Source: Lentzea aerocolonigenes (lineage in GTDB: Bacteria; Actinomycetota; Actinomycetes; Mycobacteriales; Pseudonocardiaceae). From it: a stretch of DNA of 9,144 nucleotides. The notes beneath the pieces were generated by a model that searched no databases, had not been told where the DNA came from, and saw only the letters and a list, made by a program, of their open reading frames with translations. Location: positions 1-9,144 of the forward strand of contig NZ_JYJG01000557.1 in the NCBI RefSeq assembly GCF_000955955.1, in the 5' to 3' direction. Both the position numbers and the translations under genes were made by a program. Of this stretch, positions 1-5,804 are shown piece by piece. Each line of letters begins with the position of its first letter. Position 1 is the first letter of the stretch.

Positions 1-894
1 GCCGCCGCCGCCGGGGAACGCCTCGGTCACGGCCCACTTGCCCTTGATCTCGGGGCCGCCCAGCTTCTCGATGCCACCGAGCATCCACGACGGGCAGGTC
101 TTCGTGGCGAACGCTCCGGCCTTGACGCCGGCCTCCCACTCCTTGCTCCACGCGGGCAGCTTCGCCGACTGTCCCTTCGCGACAGCGCCGGTGACCGCGG
201 CCCAGTCCGCCTTGACCGCCGGGTTGGTGTCGATGACGAGCTTGTCCTGCTTGTCGAAGTAACCGAGCTCGTGCTGGTTGTGCATGGCGTTGAAGACCTG
301 CGCGGCGCTGTCGAACCACGCGGCGCCGTTGGCCTTCGTCATGAACTTGTCACCCGCGGCGAAGTAGGTGTCCCAGGTGGCGAACATGGCCTTCACGGAC
401 TCCGCGTCCGACGGCAGACCGGCGGCGTCGAACAGGTCCTTGCGGTAGCACATCGCCATCGGGCCGATGTCGGTGCCGTAACCGATGAGCTTGCCGTCCT
501 TGACGACGGCGTCGTACTTCCACTTCAGCCAGCGGCCCTCCTCGATCTGAGGACCGATCTCCTTGAGGTCGTTGAACTGGCCGGCCTTGGACATCACCTG
601 GGCGAGGTAGCCCTCTTCGATGGCCTCGATGTCGGCCAGGCCCGATCCCGCCCCGAGCTTGGTGAACAGGTTCTTGTGGTGCGGATCGGCGGTGCCGGTC
701 TTGCGCTGCGTGATCTTGACGTCCGGGTGCGCTGCCTCGTACTCCGGGAGCAGGTCCTCGTACCCGAACTCGTTGAACGTCGCGATGGTCAGCTCGGTCT
801 TGCCGTCCTGAGTGGTTCCGCCCGACGACGACGAACAGGCGGAGGTGGTGGCGGCTAACAGGAGAAGCACGCTGACCCAACTGCGGTGGCGCAC
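1..894 (-). CDS. Carbohydrate ABC transporter substrate-binding lipoprotein, CebE-like (3' end beyond window)
   Basis: Extracellular solute-binding lipoprotein that would capture a sugar, probably cello-oligosaccharides, and hand it to an ABC permease. The frame is open for all 298 codons from a GTG at 892-894 to the window edge; family members are usually about 420-450 residues, so roughly the last third is missing. The start follows a good ribosome-binding site (AAGGGAG, 7 nt upstream). The N-terminus has a short basic stretch, a hydrophobic run (VLLLLAA) and a lipobox-like TSAC with Cys20 as lipidation site, then a Ser/Gly linker. The mature part has family 1 binding-protein features, such as GYGTDIGPMAMCYRKDLF near residues 138-155 and a Trp/Tyr-rich body. 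It lies downstream of a LacI gene with CebR-type operators in its promoter, which is why I favour a cebE role; other beta-glucoside binders are possible. Codon 13 is a rare TTA. Confidence 0.92.
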   Translation of the reverse strand, partial: MRHRSWVSVLLLLAATTSACSSSSGGTTQDGKTELTIATFNEFGYEDLLPEYEAAHPDVKITQRKTGTADPHHKNLFTKLGAGSGLADIEAIEEGYLAQVMSKAGQFNDLKEIGPQIEEGRWLKWKYDAVVKDGKLIGYGTDIGPMAMCYRKDLFDAAGLPSDAESVKAMFATWDTYFAAGDKFMTKANGAAWFDSAAQVFNAMHNQHELGYFDKQDKLVIDTNPAVKADWAAVTGAVAKGQSAKLPAWSKEWEAGVKAGAFATKTCPSWMLGGIEKLGGPEIKGKWAVTEAFPGGGG

Positions 895-901
895 GGGAGA
901 A

Positions 902-908
902 CTCCCTT
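902..908 (-). promoter_or_regulatory. Ribosome-binding site of the substrate-binding protein gene
   Basis: On the minus strand AAGGGAG lies 7 nt before the GTG at 892-894. It fixes the start of the lipoprotein gene, which has no ATG near its signal peptide. Confidence 0.75.
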
Positions 909-924
909 GGTCTCGGCGGTCAGA

Positions 925-944
925 TTCTGGGAGCGCTCCCAGAA
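925..944. promoter_or_regulatory. LacI-family operator O1, CebR/CelR-type box
   Basis: TTCTGGGAGCGCTCCCAGAA is a perfect 20-bp palindrome. Its core, TGGGAGCGCTCCCA, is identical to the 14-bp box established for Streptomyces CebR and Thermobifida CelR. It sits just downstream of the predicted transcription start of the binding-protein gene, so a bound repressor would block initiation or elongation. The repressor encoded at 1023-2039 is the obvious candidate ligand. Confidence 0.9.
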
Positions 945-954
945 GTTTCAGGGA

Positions 955-983
955 GTGTTAACCGCAGGACATGAGGGTGTCAA
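955..983 (-). promoter_or_regulatory. Predicted sigma-70-type promoter of the binding-protein gene
   Basis: On the minus strand a perfect -35 TTGACA (978-983) is followed after 17 bp by TAACAC (955-960) as a weaker -10. Transcription would start near 948, giving an untranslated leader of about 50 nt. The promoter lies between the two operators: O1 is immediately downstream and O2 about 20 bp upstream of the -35. The -35 and spacing are strong; the -10 matches the consensus poorly. Confidence 0.6.
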
Positions 984-1002
984 TGGGTTGCGGGCCAGAT
1001 TT

Positions 1003-1018
1003 CTGGGAACGCTCCCAG
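1003..1018. promoter_or_regulatory. LacI-family operator O2, one-mismatch CebR-type box
   Basis: CTGGGAACGCTCCCAG is the same palindrome as O1 with a single broken base pair (A1009 against C1012). It begins 5 bp beyond the repressor stop codon and is centred 76 bp from O1, about seven helical turns. Two repressor-sized sites on either side of a promoter at this spacing would allow one tetramer, or two dimers, to loop the DNA. Confidence 0.8.
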
Positions 1019-1022
1019 TTTG

Positions 1023-2039
1023 TTACGCGCTGACTCGCTTGATCAAGGTCGTCGGCAGCAGGAGTGACGGGGGCAGCCCGTCCTCACCGTTGAGCTCGGC
1101 CAGCAGCCGCCACGTCATGGTGCGGCCGAGCTCCTCGACGTCCTGCCGGATGGTGGTGAGCGGCGGGCTCGCGGTCGACGCGAACACCGAGTCGTCGAAC
1201 CCGATCACCGCGACGTCGTCCGGGATGCGCTTGCCGTGCGCGTGCAGTACCTGCAACGCGCCCAGCGCCATGATGTCCGCCGCGACGAACACCGCGTCAA
1301 GGTCGGGAGCCTTGCGCAGCAACTGTTCCATCGCCTGGGCGCCGCTCTCGGGCGTGAAGTCGGCGTGGACGACCGTGCCCGTCATCTTGGCTTCGCTCAG
1401 GCCGCGCCTGAACCCGCTCAGCCGGTCGGCGCCGACGGCCATGTCCTTCGGCCCGGCGACGGTGCCGAACTTCTTGCGGCCCAGCGAGAGGAGGTGCCGC
1501 GCGGCTTCGAGCCCGCCGGTGAAGTTGTCCGAGTCGACGAACGGCACGGTGGTCGTGCCGAGCGGCCGTCCGCCGGACACCACCGGAAGGCCGATCTCGG
1601 CCAGCATCGGCACCAGCGGGTCTTCGCCGTGCAGGCTCACCAGCAACGCGCCGTCGACGTGGCCGCTGCTCAGGTACGCGACCAGGTCACTGGTGTCGGA
1701 CGGCTGGCTCATCATCAGCAACAACTGCACGTGGCGCCCGGTGAGCTCGGCGTGGACGCCCCGCAGCACGCCCGCGAAGAACGGGTCGGACAGCACTCGT
1801 CCGGACGGCTCGGAGACGACCAGCGCGATGGCGTTGGCCCGGTTGCCGGCCAGGGCGCGCGCGGCCTGGTTCGGCGCGTAGCCCAGTTCGGCGATGGCGG
1901 CGTGGACGGCCTCGCGGGCCTTCGCGCTGACGTACTGCTCGTCGTTGATCACGCGCGAGACGGTCGACTTCGAGACCCCGGCGACCCTCGCGACTTCTTC
2001 GATCCGGGGTCCGGGACGTCGTTTCGCCGTCTCGGTCAT
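1023..2039 (-). CDS. LacI-family transcriptional repressor, CebR/CelR-like
   Basis: Sugar-responsive DNA-binding repressor of 338 residues, the usual family length. The N-terminal helix-turn-helix spans residues 13-32 (IEEVARVAGVSKSTVSRVIN) and is followed by the hinge helix YAPNQAARALAG. The remaining 280 residues form the periplasmic-binding-protein-like sensor domain, ending with the typical AVIGFDDSVFASTASPPLTTIRQD stretch. The ATG at 2037-2039 has no clear Shine-Dalgarno sequence and lies 9 nt after the stop of a small upstream frame, which suggests translational coupling or a leader. The gene is codirectional with, and directly upstream of, the binding-protein gene, whose promoter carries two CebR-type boxes; in streptomycetes CebR governs cebEFG-bglC and is released by cellobiose. 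No such box is visible upstream of this gene itself. Assignment to LacI is certain; the cellobiose specificity is inferred from the operators. Confidence 0.93.
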   Translation of the reverse strand: MTETAKRRPGPRIEEVARVAGVSKSTVSRVINDEQYVSAKAREAVHAAIAELGYAPNQAARALAGNRANAIALVVSEPSGRVLSDPFFAGVLRGVHAELTGRHVQLLLMMSQPSDTSDLVAYLSSGHVDGALLVSLHGEDPLVPMLAEIGLPVVSGGRPLGTTTVPFVDSDNFTGGLEAARHLLSLGRKKFGTVAGPKDMAVGADRLSGFRRGLSEAKMTGTVVHADFTPESGAQAMEQLLRKAPDLDAVFVAADIMALGALQVLHAHGKRIPDDVAVIGFDDSVFASTASPPLTTIRQDVEELGRTMTWRLLAELNGEDGLPPSLLLPTTLIKRVSA

Positions 2040-2048
2040 GCGCTCATC

Positions 2049-2198
2049 TTAGAGAACGGGCAGTTTGGTCACGGTGATCGGCTCGCCGGTGTCGAAGTGC
2101 TGGGTGATCCAGACCTCTTCGTCGTCCGCGTGCTCGGGTGCCGCGAGGGTGAGCAGAAGCGTCGGCCGGGGGAGTTCCGGCACGTCGTCGGCACGCAC
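2049..2198 (-). CDS. Small hypothetical protein upstream of the LacI gene
   Basis: A 49-codon frame starts at GTG 2196-2198 and ends in TAA at 2049-2051, 9 nt before the repressor ATG. The product is acidic in the middle (APEHADDEEVW) and ends ITVTKLPVL. About 43 of 49 codons end in G or C, as in real genes here, whereas the opposite strand reads with many T-ending codons. The same coding-like composition continues some 14 codons upstream of the GTG until an in-frame TGA, with no start codon there. The frame could therefore be a small gene or the C-terminal remnant of a lost larger one. I see no Shine-Dalgarno sequence and recognise no family. Confidence 0.42.
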   Translation of the reverse strand: MRADDVPELPRPTLLLTLAAPEHADDEEVWITQHFDTGEPITVTKLPVL

Positions 2199-2386
2199 GC
2201 CCGAACGCTGCGGGCGGCCGTCGAAGTGCCGGTCACGTCGGTCAGCTCAGGCGGCTTGGCCCAGCCATGATCTCGGGTGCATCCCGGGTCTCCCTCTCAG
2301 CGGCGAGCCCCAAGTTTCCAAGATCGTGCGCACAAATTCCGCACAGCCCACGCGAGTTCTGGCACCATGCCCCTCGAGGAGGGTCA
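2199..2386. other. Intergenic region between the divergent LacI unit and SARP gene
   Basis: This 188-bp gap must hold the promoters of both directions, but I found no convincing -35/-10 pair on either strand. It contains an 8-bp palindrome GTGCGCAC (2326-2333) and the strong ribosome-binding site of the plus-strand gene. No CebR-type box is present. Confidence 0.5.
2376..2383 (+). promoter_or_regulatory. Ribosome-binding site deciding the SARP start
   Basis: GAGGAGGG lies 3 nt before the GTG at 2387. It selects this GTG over an in-frame ATG 40 codons upstream (2267), whose extra residues have no resemblance to the family N-terminus. Confidence 0.75.
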
Positions 2387-5116
2387 GTGCGGTATCGGCT
2401 TCTTGGGCCACTGCAGATCTGGCGTGGGGGCGTCGAACTGCGGCTGGGCGGGCCCCGGCAACGGGCGCTGCTCGCGGCGTTGGCCCTGCACGTCAACGAG
2501 ACTGTCAGCTTTGAACACTTGAGTGAAGCGGTGTGGGAATCTCCACCTGCCGCACCGGAATCGAACATCCGCACCTACGTGGCGGCGTTGCGCAAGCTGG
2601 TGCTCGACGACCTGGTCACCGTGCCGGGCGGGTATCGGCTCGTGGTGCCCGCAGACGAGGTCGACGTCCACGTCTTCGGGCAGTTGTGCTCGAAGGGCGA
2701 CGAGGCGTTGCGGCAAGGGGATCACCGCGAAGCCGTAGAACACTACGAGCAAGCGCTCGCGTTGTGGCGAGGCCCGGCGCTGGACGGCCTCACGGTCGGG
2801 GCGCGGCTGGTCGCTGAGCTGACGTTGCTGCAGGAGCGCAGGCTGACGGTCGCCGAGCAGCACGCGCGGCTCGCGATCGAGCTGGGTCAGGGCGAGCGGC
2901 TGATCGGGGAGCTGCGGAGGCTGACCAAGCAGTTCCCGTTGAGAGAGCAGCTGTGGCTGCAGCTCATGCACGCTCTCCAACGCGCGGGCCGTCCGGCCGA
3001 GGCGCTGCAGACGTTCGAGGACCTGAGGGTGCTGCTGGCCGACGAGCTGGGCACGGATCCGGGCTCCGACCTGCGCGAACTGCACGCAAGACTACTGCGG
3101 GGCGACGAGCCCAGGCCCGCGCTGAACACCCTGCCGCGCGACGTCGCGGACTTCACCGGGCGAGCCGCCGAGATGGAACGGCTCACCAGGGCCGTCACCG
3201 GGCGGTCGGCCGTGGTGATCTCCGCGATCGACGGCATGCCGGGCGTGGGCAAGACGACGCTCGCCATCCACCTGGCGCACCGGCTGGAGTATCCGGACGG
3301 TCAGCTGTTCATCGACCTGCACGCGCACACCGCGGGGCGCCAGCCCGTGGAGCCGACGGACGCGCTCGATGTGCTGTTGCGCGCGCTCGGCCTGGAAGAG
3401 ATCCCGGTCGGCCTCGACGAGCGGGCCGCGTTGTGGCGCCTGGAGCTGTCCAGGAGAAAGCTCCTCGTCGTGCTCGACAACGCGGCGAGCGCGGATCAGG
3501 TGCGGCCGCTGCTACCGGGCATGCCGGGGTCGTTGGTGCTGGTCACGTCACGTGCGCGGCTAGTCGAGCTGGAAGGCACCTCGACGCTCACGCTGGACGT
3601 GCTGTCCGAGAACGAAGCCCTGCAACTGTTCGCCACGATCGTCGGCGACGAACGCGGCACGGACGAGGCGGCCCTCGAGGTCGTCGAACTGTGCGGCCGG
3701 CTGCCGCTGGCCGTGCGACTCGCGGCCGGCCGGTTGCGATCACGGCCCACCTGGACCACCGCCCACCTCGCGATGCGGCTGCGCGAGGGACGATTATCCG
3801 AACTGGACCCAGAGATCGCGACCGTCTTCGCGTTGTCGTTCGGCCAGCTGCCGGAAAGCCATCAGCGGCTGTTCGCACTGCTGGGCCTGCACCACGGCAC
3901 GGACTTCGACGTCCACCAGGCCGCGGCACTCGGCGAGCTCGACCTGCTCGAGTGCGACGGCATGCTCGAGGACCTCGTCGACGTCCACCTGCTCGAAGCC
4001 ACCACGCTCGGCCGGTACCGGATGCACGACCTGTTGCGGCAGTACGCGCAGTCCAAAGTGGACAGCTCGCGGGAACCGCTGACCCGGCTGCTCGACCACT
4101 TCCTCGACACCGCGAACCAGGCGACCCGGCTGATGTCGCCCGCGGCCCGCAAGTACGAGGTCGACATCACCTACCGGCCGGAGTCGCGGCTCGTGCTGCG
4201 CGACTACGACCACGCGGTGGAGTGGCTGGAGACCGAACGGCAGACGCTCGTGGCCGCCGTCGCGCTCTCGCTCGACGGCGACTGGCGTACACACACGTGG
4301 CAGCTTGCGCGCGCGTTGACGTTCTTCTGCATGGTGCGTGGCCACACGCGTGACTGGGCGACGATCAACGAGCTGGCGCTGGAAGCCGCGAAGGACGACC
4401 CGTTCGCGACCGCGATCACGACCAAGAACTACGCGATGGTCTTCTGGCAGACCGCGCGCTACCAGGACGCGATCTTCTACAACGAGCGCGCGATCGAGAT
4501 GCTCCGCGAGCAGGGCGACCTGCAGGGCGTCGCGGGCACGCTGAACAACCTGTCGCTGGTCTACCGGACGCTCGAACGTCACGCCGAGGCCGCTGACCTG
4601 CTGGAACAGGCGATCACGGTCGCGCGGGAGCTGGGCGACCGGCACCTGGAGTCGCAGGCGATGAGCAACGTCAGCAACATCTACCGCGCGCTCGGCCGCT
4701 ACGACGAGGCGCTGGAGGCGTGCCACGGGGCGCTCGAACTCATGCGCGAGATGGGCAGCCGTCGCGACGAGGCCGACACGCAGAGCGCGCTCGGCATGAT
4801 CCTGCACGCCATGGGCAGGCACGACGAGGCGCTCGACGCGTTGAACTCGGCCCTGACCGCCGTGCGTGCGATCGGCGACGTCACGACGGAGACGGTGGTG
4901 CTCAACTACTTGGGCGAGGTGCTGACCGCCGCCGGACGTCCCGCGGAAGCGCTGACCCCGTTGCGCGAGGCGTTGGAGCTGGCCGAACGGATCGACGACC
5001 GGCGCGAGGCCGCCAACGCGCACAAGAACCTCGCGAAAGCGGTCGCGGATCCGGCCGAAGCCGCCCGGCACGAGCGGGAAGCGGCCGAGAGGTTCGCCGC
5101 GCTAGGCACCGACTGA
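2387..5116 (+). CDS. AfsR-type SARP regulator with NB-ARC ATPase and TPR repeats
   Basis: Transcriptional activator of 909 residues, of the large AfsR/SARP type. The GTG start gives MRYRLLGPLQIW, the classic SARP N-terminus. Domains in order: OmpR-like winged helix (about 1-85), bacterial transcriptional activation domain BTAD (about 90-235), linker LPRDVADFTGR, NB-ARC/STAND ATPase with Walker A GMPGVGKTT (283-291), Walker B LLVVLD (359-364), GRLPLA (437-442) and MHD motif (546-548), then about five TPR-like repeats of 40 residues (about 670-905). In this family nucleotide exchange and TPR-mediated sensing are thought to gate DNA binding, often at antibiotic gene clusters. Nothing in the window is a biosynthetic gene, so its target is unknown. 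Codon 470 (3794-3796) is TTA, hinting at bldA control. All key ATPase motifs are intact. Confidence 0.93.
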   Translation: MRYRLLGPLQIWRGGVELRLGGPRQRALLAALALHVNETVSFEHLSEAVWESPPAAPESNIRTYVAALRKLVLDDLVTVPGGYRLVVPADEVDVHVFGQLCSKGDEALRQGDHREAVEHYEQALALWRGPALDGLTVGARLVAELTLLQERRLTVAEQHARLAIELGQGERLIGELRRLTKQFPLREQLWLQLMHALQRAGRPAEALQTFEDLRVLLADELGTDPGSDLRELHARLLRGDEPRPALNTLPRDVADFTGRAAEMERLTRAVTGRSAVVISAIDGMPGVGKTTLAIHLAHRLEYPDGQLFIDLHAHTAGRQPVEPTDALDVLLRALGLEEIPVGLDERAALWRLELSRRKLLVVLDNAASADQVRPLLPGMPGSLVLVTSRARLVELEGTSTLTLDVLSENEALQLFATIVGDERGTDEAALEVVELCGRLPLAVRLAAGRLRSRPTWTTAHLAMRLREGRLSELDPEIATVFALSFGQLPESHQRLFALLGLHHGTDFDVHQAAALGELDLLECDGMLEDLVDVHLLEATTLGRYRMHDLLRQYAQSKVDSSREPLTRLLDHFLDTANQATRLMSPAARKYEVDITYRPESRLVLRDYDHAVEWLETERQTLVAAVALSLDGDWRTHTWQLARALTFFCMVRGHTRDWATINELALEAAKDDPFATAITTKNYAMVFWQTARYQDAIFYNERAIEMLREQGDLQGVAGTLNNLSLVYRTLERHAEAADLLEQAITVARELGDRHLESQAMSNVSNIYRALGRYDEALEACHGALELMREMGSRRDEADTQSALGMILHAMGRHDEALDALNSALTAVRAIGDVTTETVVLNYLGEVLTAAGRPAEALTPLREALELAERIDDRREAANAHKNLAKAVADPAEAARHEREAAERFAALGTD

Positions 5117-5575
5117 CCGCGGGCCGGGCCTGCCGCCGGGCAGCAGCGCACCGCGCGGCAGGCCGTCCCGCAGCAGCGGCAACAGCTTGGGGTGCTTGCT
5201 CATCAGCACCGCCGCGGTGCCGTTGCGCTGCTGGACCCGGCGGCAGAAGTGCGGCGACAGCGGCACTCCCAGGTACGCCTCCGCCCGCGGCCCGTAGACG
5301 ACGCGATCTCCAAGGCCGCACCACGCCGCGGCGACGGGCTGGTCGTCCGCCCAGATGTAGCCCTCCACGTACACCGCGCCCTGCAGCCGCCCGGCCTCGG
5401 TGAAGGCCACGCTGAACGCGACCTGCGGCGCCAGGCGGGTGCCGGCGTCGGCGAACCACCACGTGCCGGCGTCGAGCACGAGGCCTTCCACGCTCGCGTG
5501 CGCCCACTCGGAGTCGTCGACGAGCGTGCGGAACGGTGCTTCCAGCTCGGCGAGAGCCGCGGTGAGCTCCTCCAT
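5102..5575 (-). CDS. Hypothetical protein, 157 residues
   Basis: I do not recognise this family. The frame runs from ATG 5573-5575 to a stop at 5102, overlapping the SARP 3' end tail to tail by 15 bp. The product has no signal peptide or long hydrophobic segment. It starts with a charged helix-like stretch (MEELTAALAELEAPF). A central region of alternating hydrophobic and polar residues is rich in Trp and Tyr (GTWWFADAG, GAVYVEGYIWAD, AAAWCGLGDRVVYG) and suggests a small beta-rich fold. The tail is Gly/Pro/Arg-rich. Third positions are mostly G or C, and the frame is better than the overlapping alternatives. The ribosome-binding site is weak. It lies downstream of the sigma-fusion gene on the same strand but is separated from it by about 225 bp with a palindromic element, so an operon is unlikely. 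Confidence 0.7.
   Translation of the reverse strand: MEELTAALAELEAPFRTLVDDSEWAHASVEGLVLDAGTWWFADAGTRLAPQVAFSVAFTEAGRLQGAVYVEGYIWADDQPVAAAWCGLGDRVVYGPRAEAYLGVPLSPHFCRRVQQRNGTAAVLMSKHPKLLPLLRDGLPRGALLPGGRPGPRSVGA
5127..5164. terminator. Hairpin at the SARP/hypothetical convergent junction
   Basis: A perfect 10-bp GC stem (GGCCTGCCGC at 5127-5136 with GCGGCAGGCC at 5155-5164) encloses an 18-nt loop, starting 11 bp after the SARP stop. It could end SARP transcripts, but there is no T tract and it lies within the 3' coding part of the opposing gene, so it may be partly a codon-composition effect. Confidence 0.33.
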
Positions 5576-5653
5576 CCGCTCATGGTGCGTCCAACCGGCC
5601 GAACGCGCTGCCCGGCGTGGAGCAACTCACCCGGTGATCGGCTGATCCAGTCC

Positions 5654-5673
5654 TGGACGAACACCGTCGTCCA
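5654..5673 (-). terminator. Hairpin downstream of the sigma gene, possible original terminator
   Basis: TGGACGA (5654-5660) pairs perfectly with TCGTCCA (5667-5673) across a 6-nt loop. There is no T tract. If the palindromic element at 5688-5804 is an insertion, this stem once lay about 10 nt beyond the sigma-fusion stop codon, a natural place for a terminator. Confidence 0.3.
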
Positions 5674-5687
5674 CATGCGACGGTCGG

Positions 5688-5804
5688 CTAGTGGCGTGGC
5701 CCAGAACGTTGCCAGGCGAATTCGCGGTCAGACGGGTGCATCGTGCCGCGAGGCGCCCTGCTGAGCGTGAATTACCCGGCCCACGTTCTGGGCCACGCCA
5801 CTAG
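5688..5804. mobile_element. 117-bp MITE-like palindromic element bounded by CTAG
   Basis: The first 22 bp (5688-5709) are the exact reverse complement of the last 22 bp (5783-5804). The pairing continues in register to the centre at 5746: by hand count 46 of 58 pairs are Watson-Crick, 3 are G-T and 9 are mismatches. Both ends are CTAG. IS630-family elements insert into CTAG and duplicate TA, so a 111-bp element at 5691-5801 flanked by TA (5689-5690 and 5802-5803) fits a non-autonomous IS630-type MITE. It encodes nothing visible. The right end forms the TAG stop codon of the sigma-fusion gene, and a pre-insertion CTAG would have given the same stop. A very long transcription-terminating hairpin is the alternative, but a T tract is absent and the length is atypical. 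Confidence 0.6.

Noticed and set aside
350..880. Long minus-strand frame inside the binding-protein gene
   Set aside because: It is Arg-rich and out of frame with the lipoprotein, which has a signal peptide, ribosome-binding site and family motifs in its own frame.
1236..2270. Long plus-strand frame opposite the LacI gene
   Set aside because: It is an antisense shadow with low-complexity Arg/Val/Gly composition; the LacI frame on the other strand explains the sequence.
2267..2386. 40-codon N-terminal extension of the SARP gene from an upstream ATG
   Set aside because: There is no ribosome-binding site there, the extra residues do not resemble SARP proteins, and the GTG at 2387 has both a GAGGAGGG site and the canonical MRYRLLGPL start.
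3794..5071. 425-codon minus-strand frame opposite the SARP C-terminal half
   Set aside because: It is the antisense reading of TPR-coding DNA, with repetitive Arg/Val/Gln composition and no recognisable domain.
5203..5676. Alternative minus-strand frame starting MWTTVFVQDW upstream of the hypothetical gene
   Set aside because: Its first 35 codons look somewhat protein-like, but the rest is an Arg/Ser-rich shadow of the better 5102-5575 frame, and a frameshifted gene is not needed to explain the region.
5688..5804. Ordinary intrinsic terminator for the sigma gene
   Set aside because: Stems of 58 positions with 22 perfect terminal pairs and no T tract are atypical for terminators; the CTAG ends and the position favour an inserted element, though termination as a side effect remains possible.
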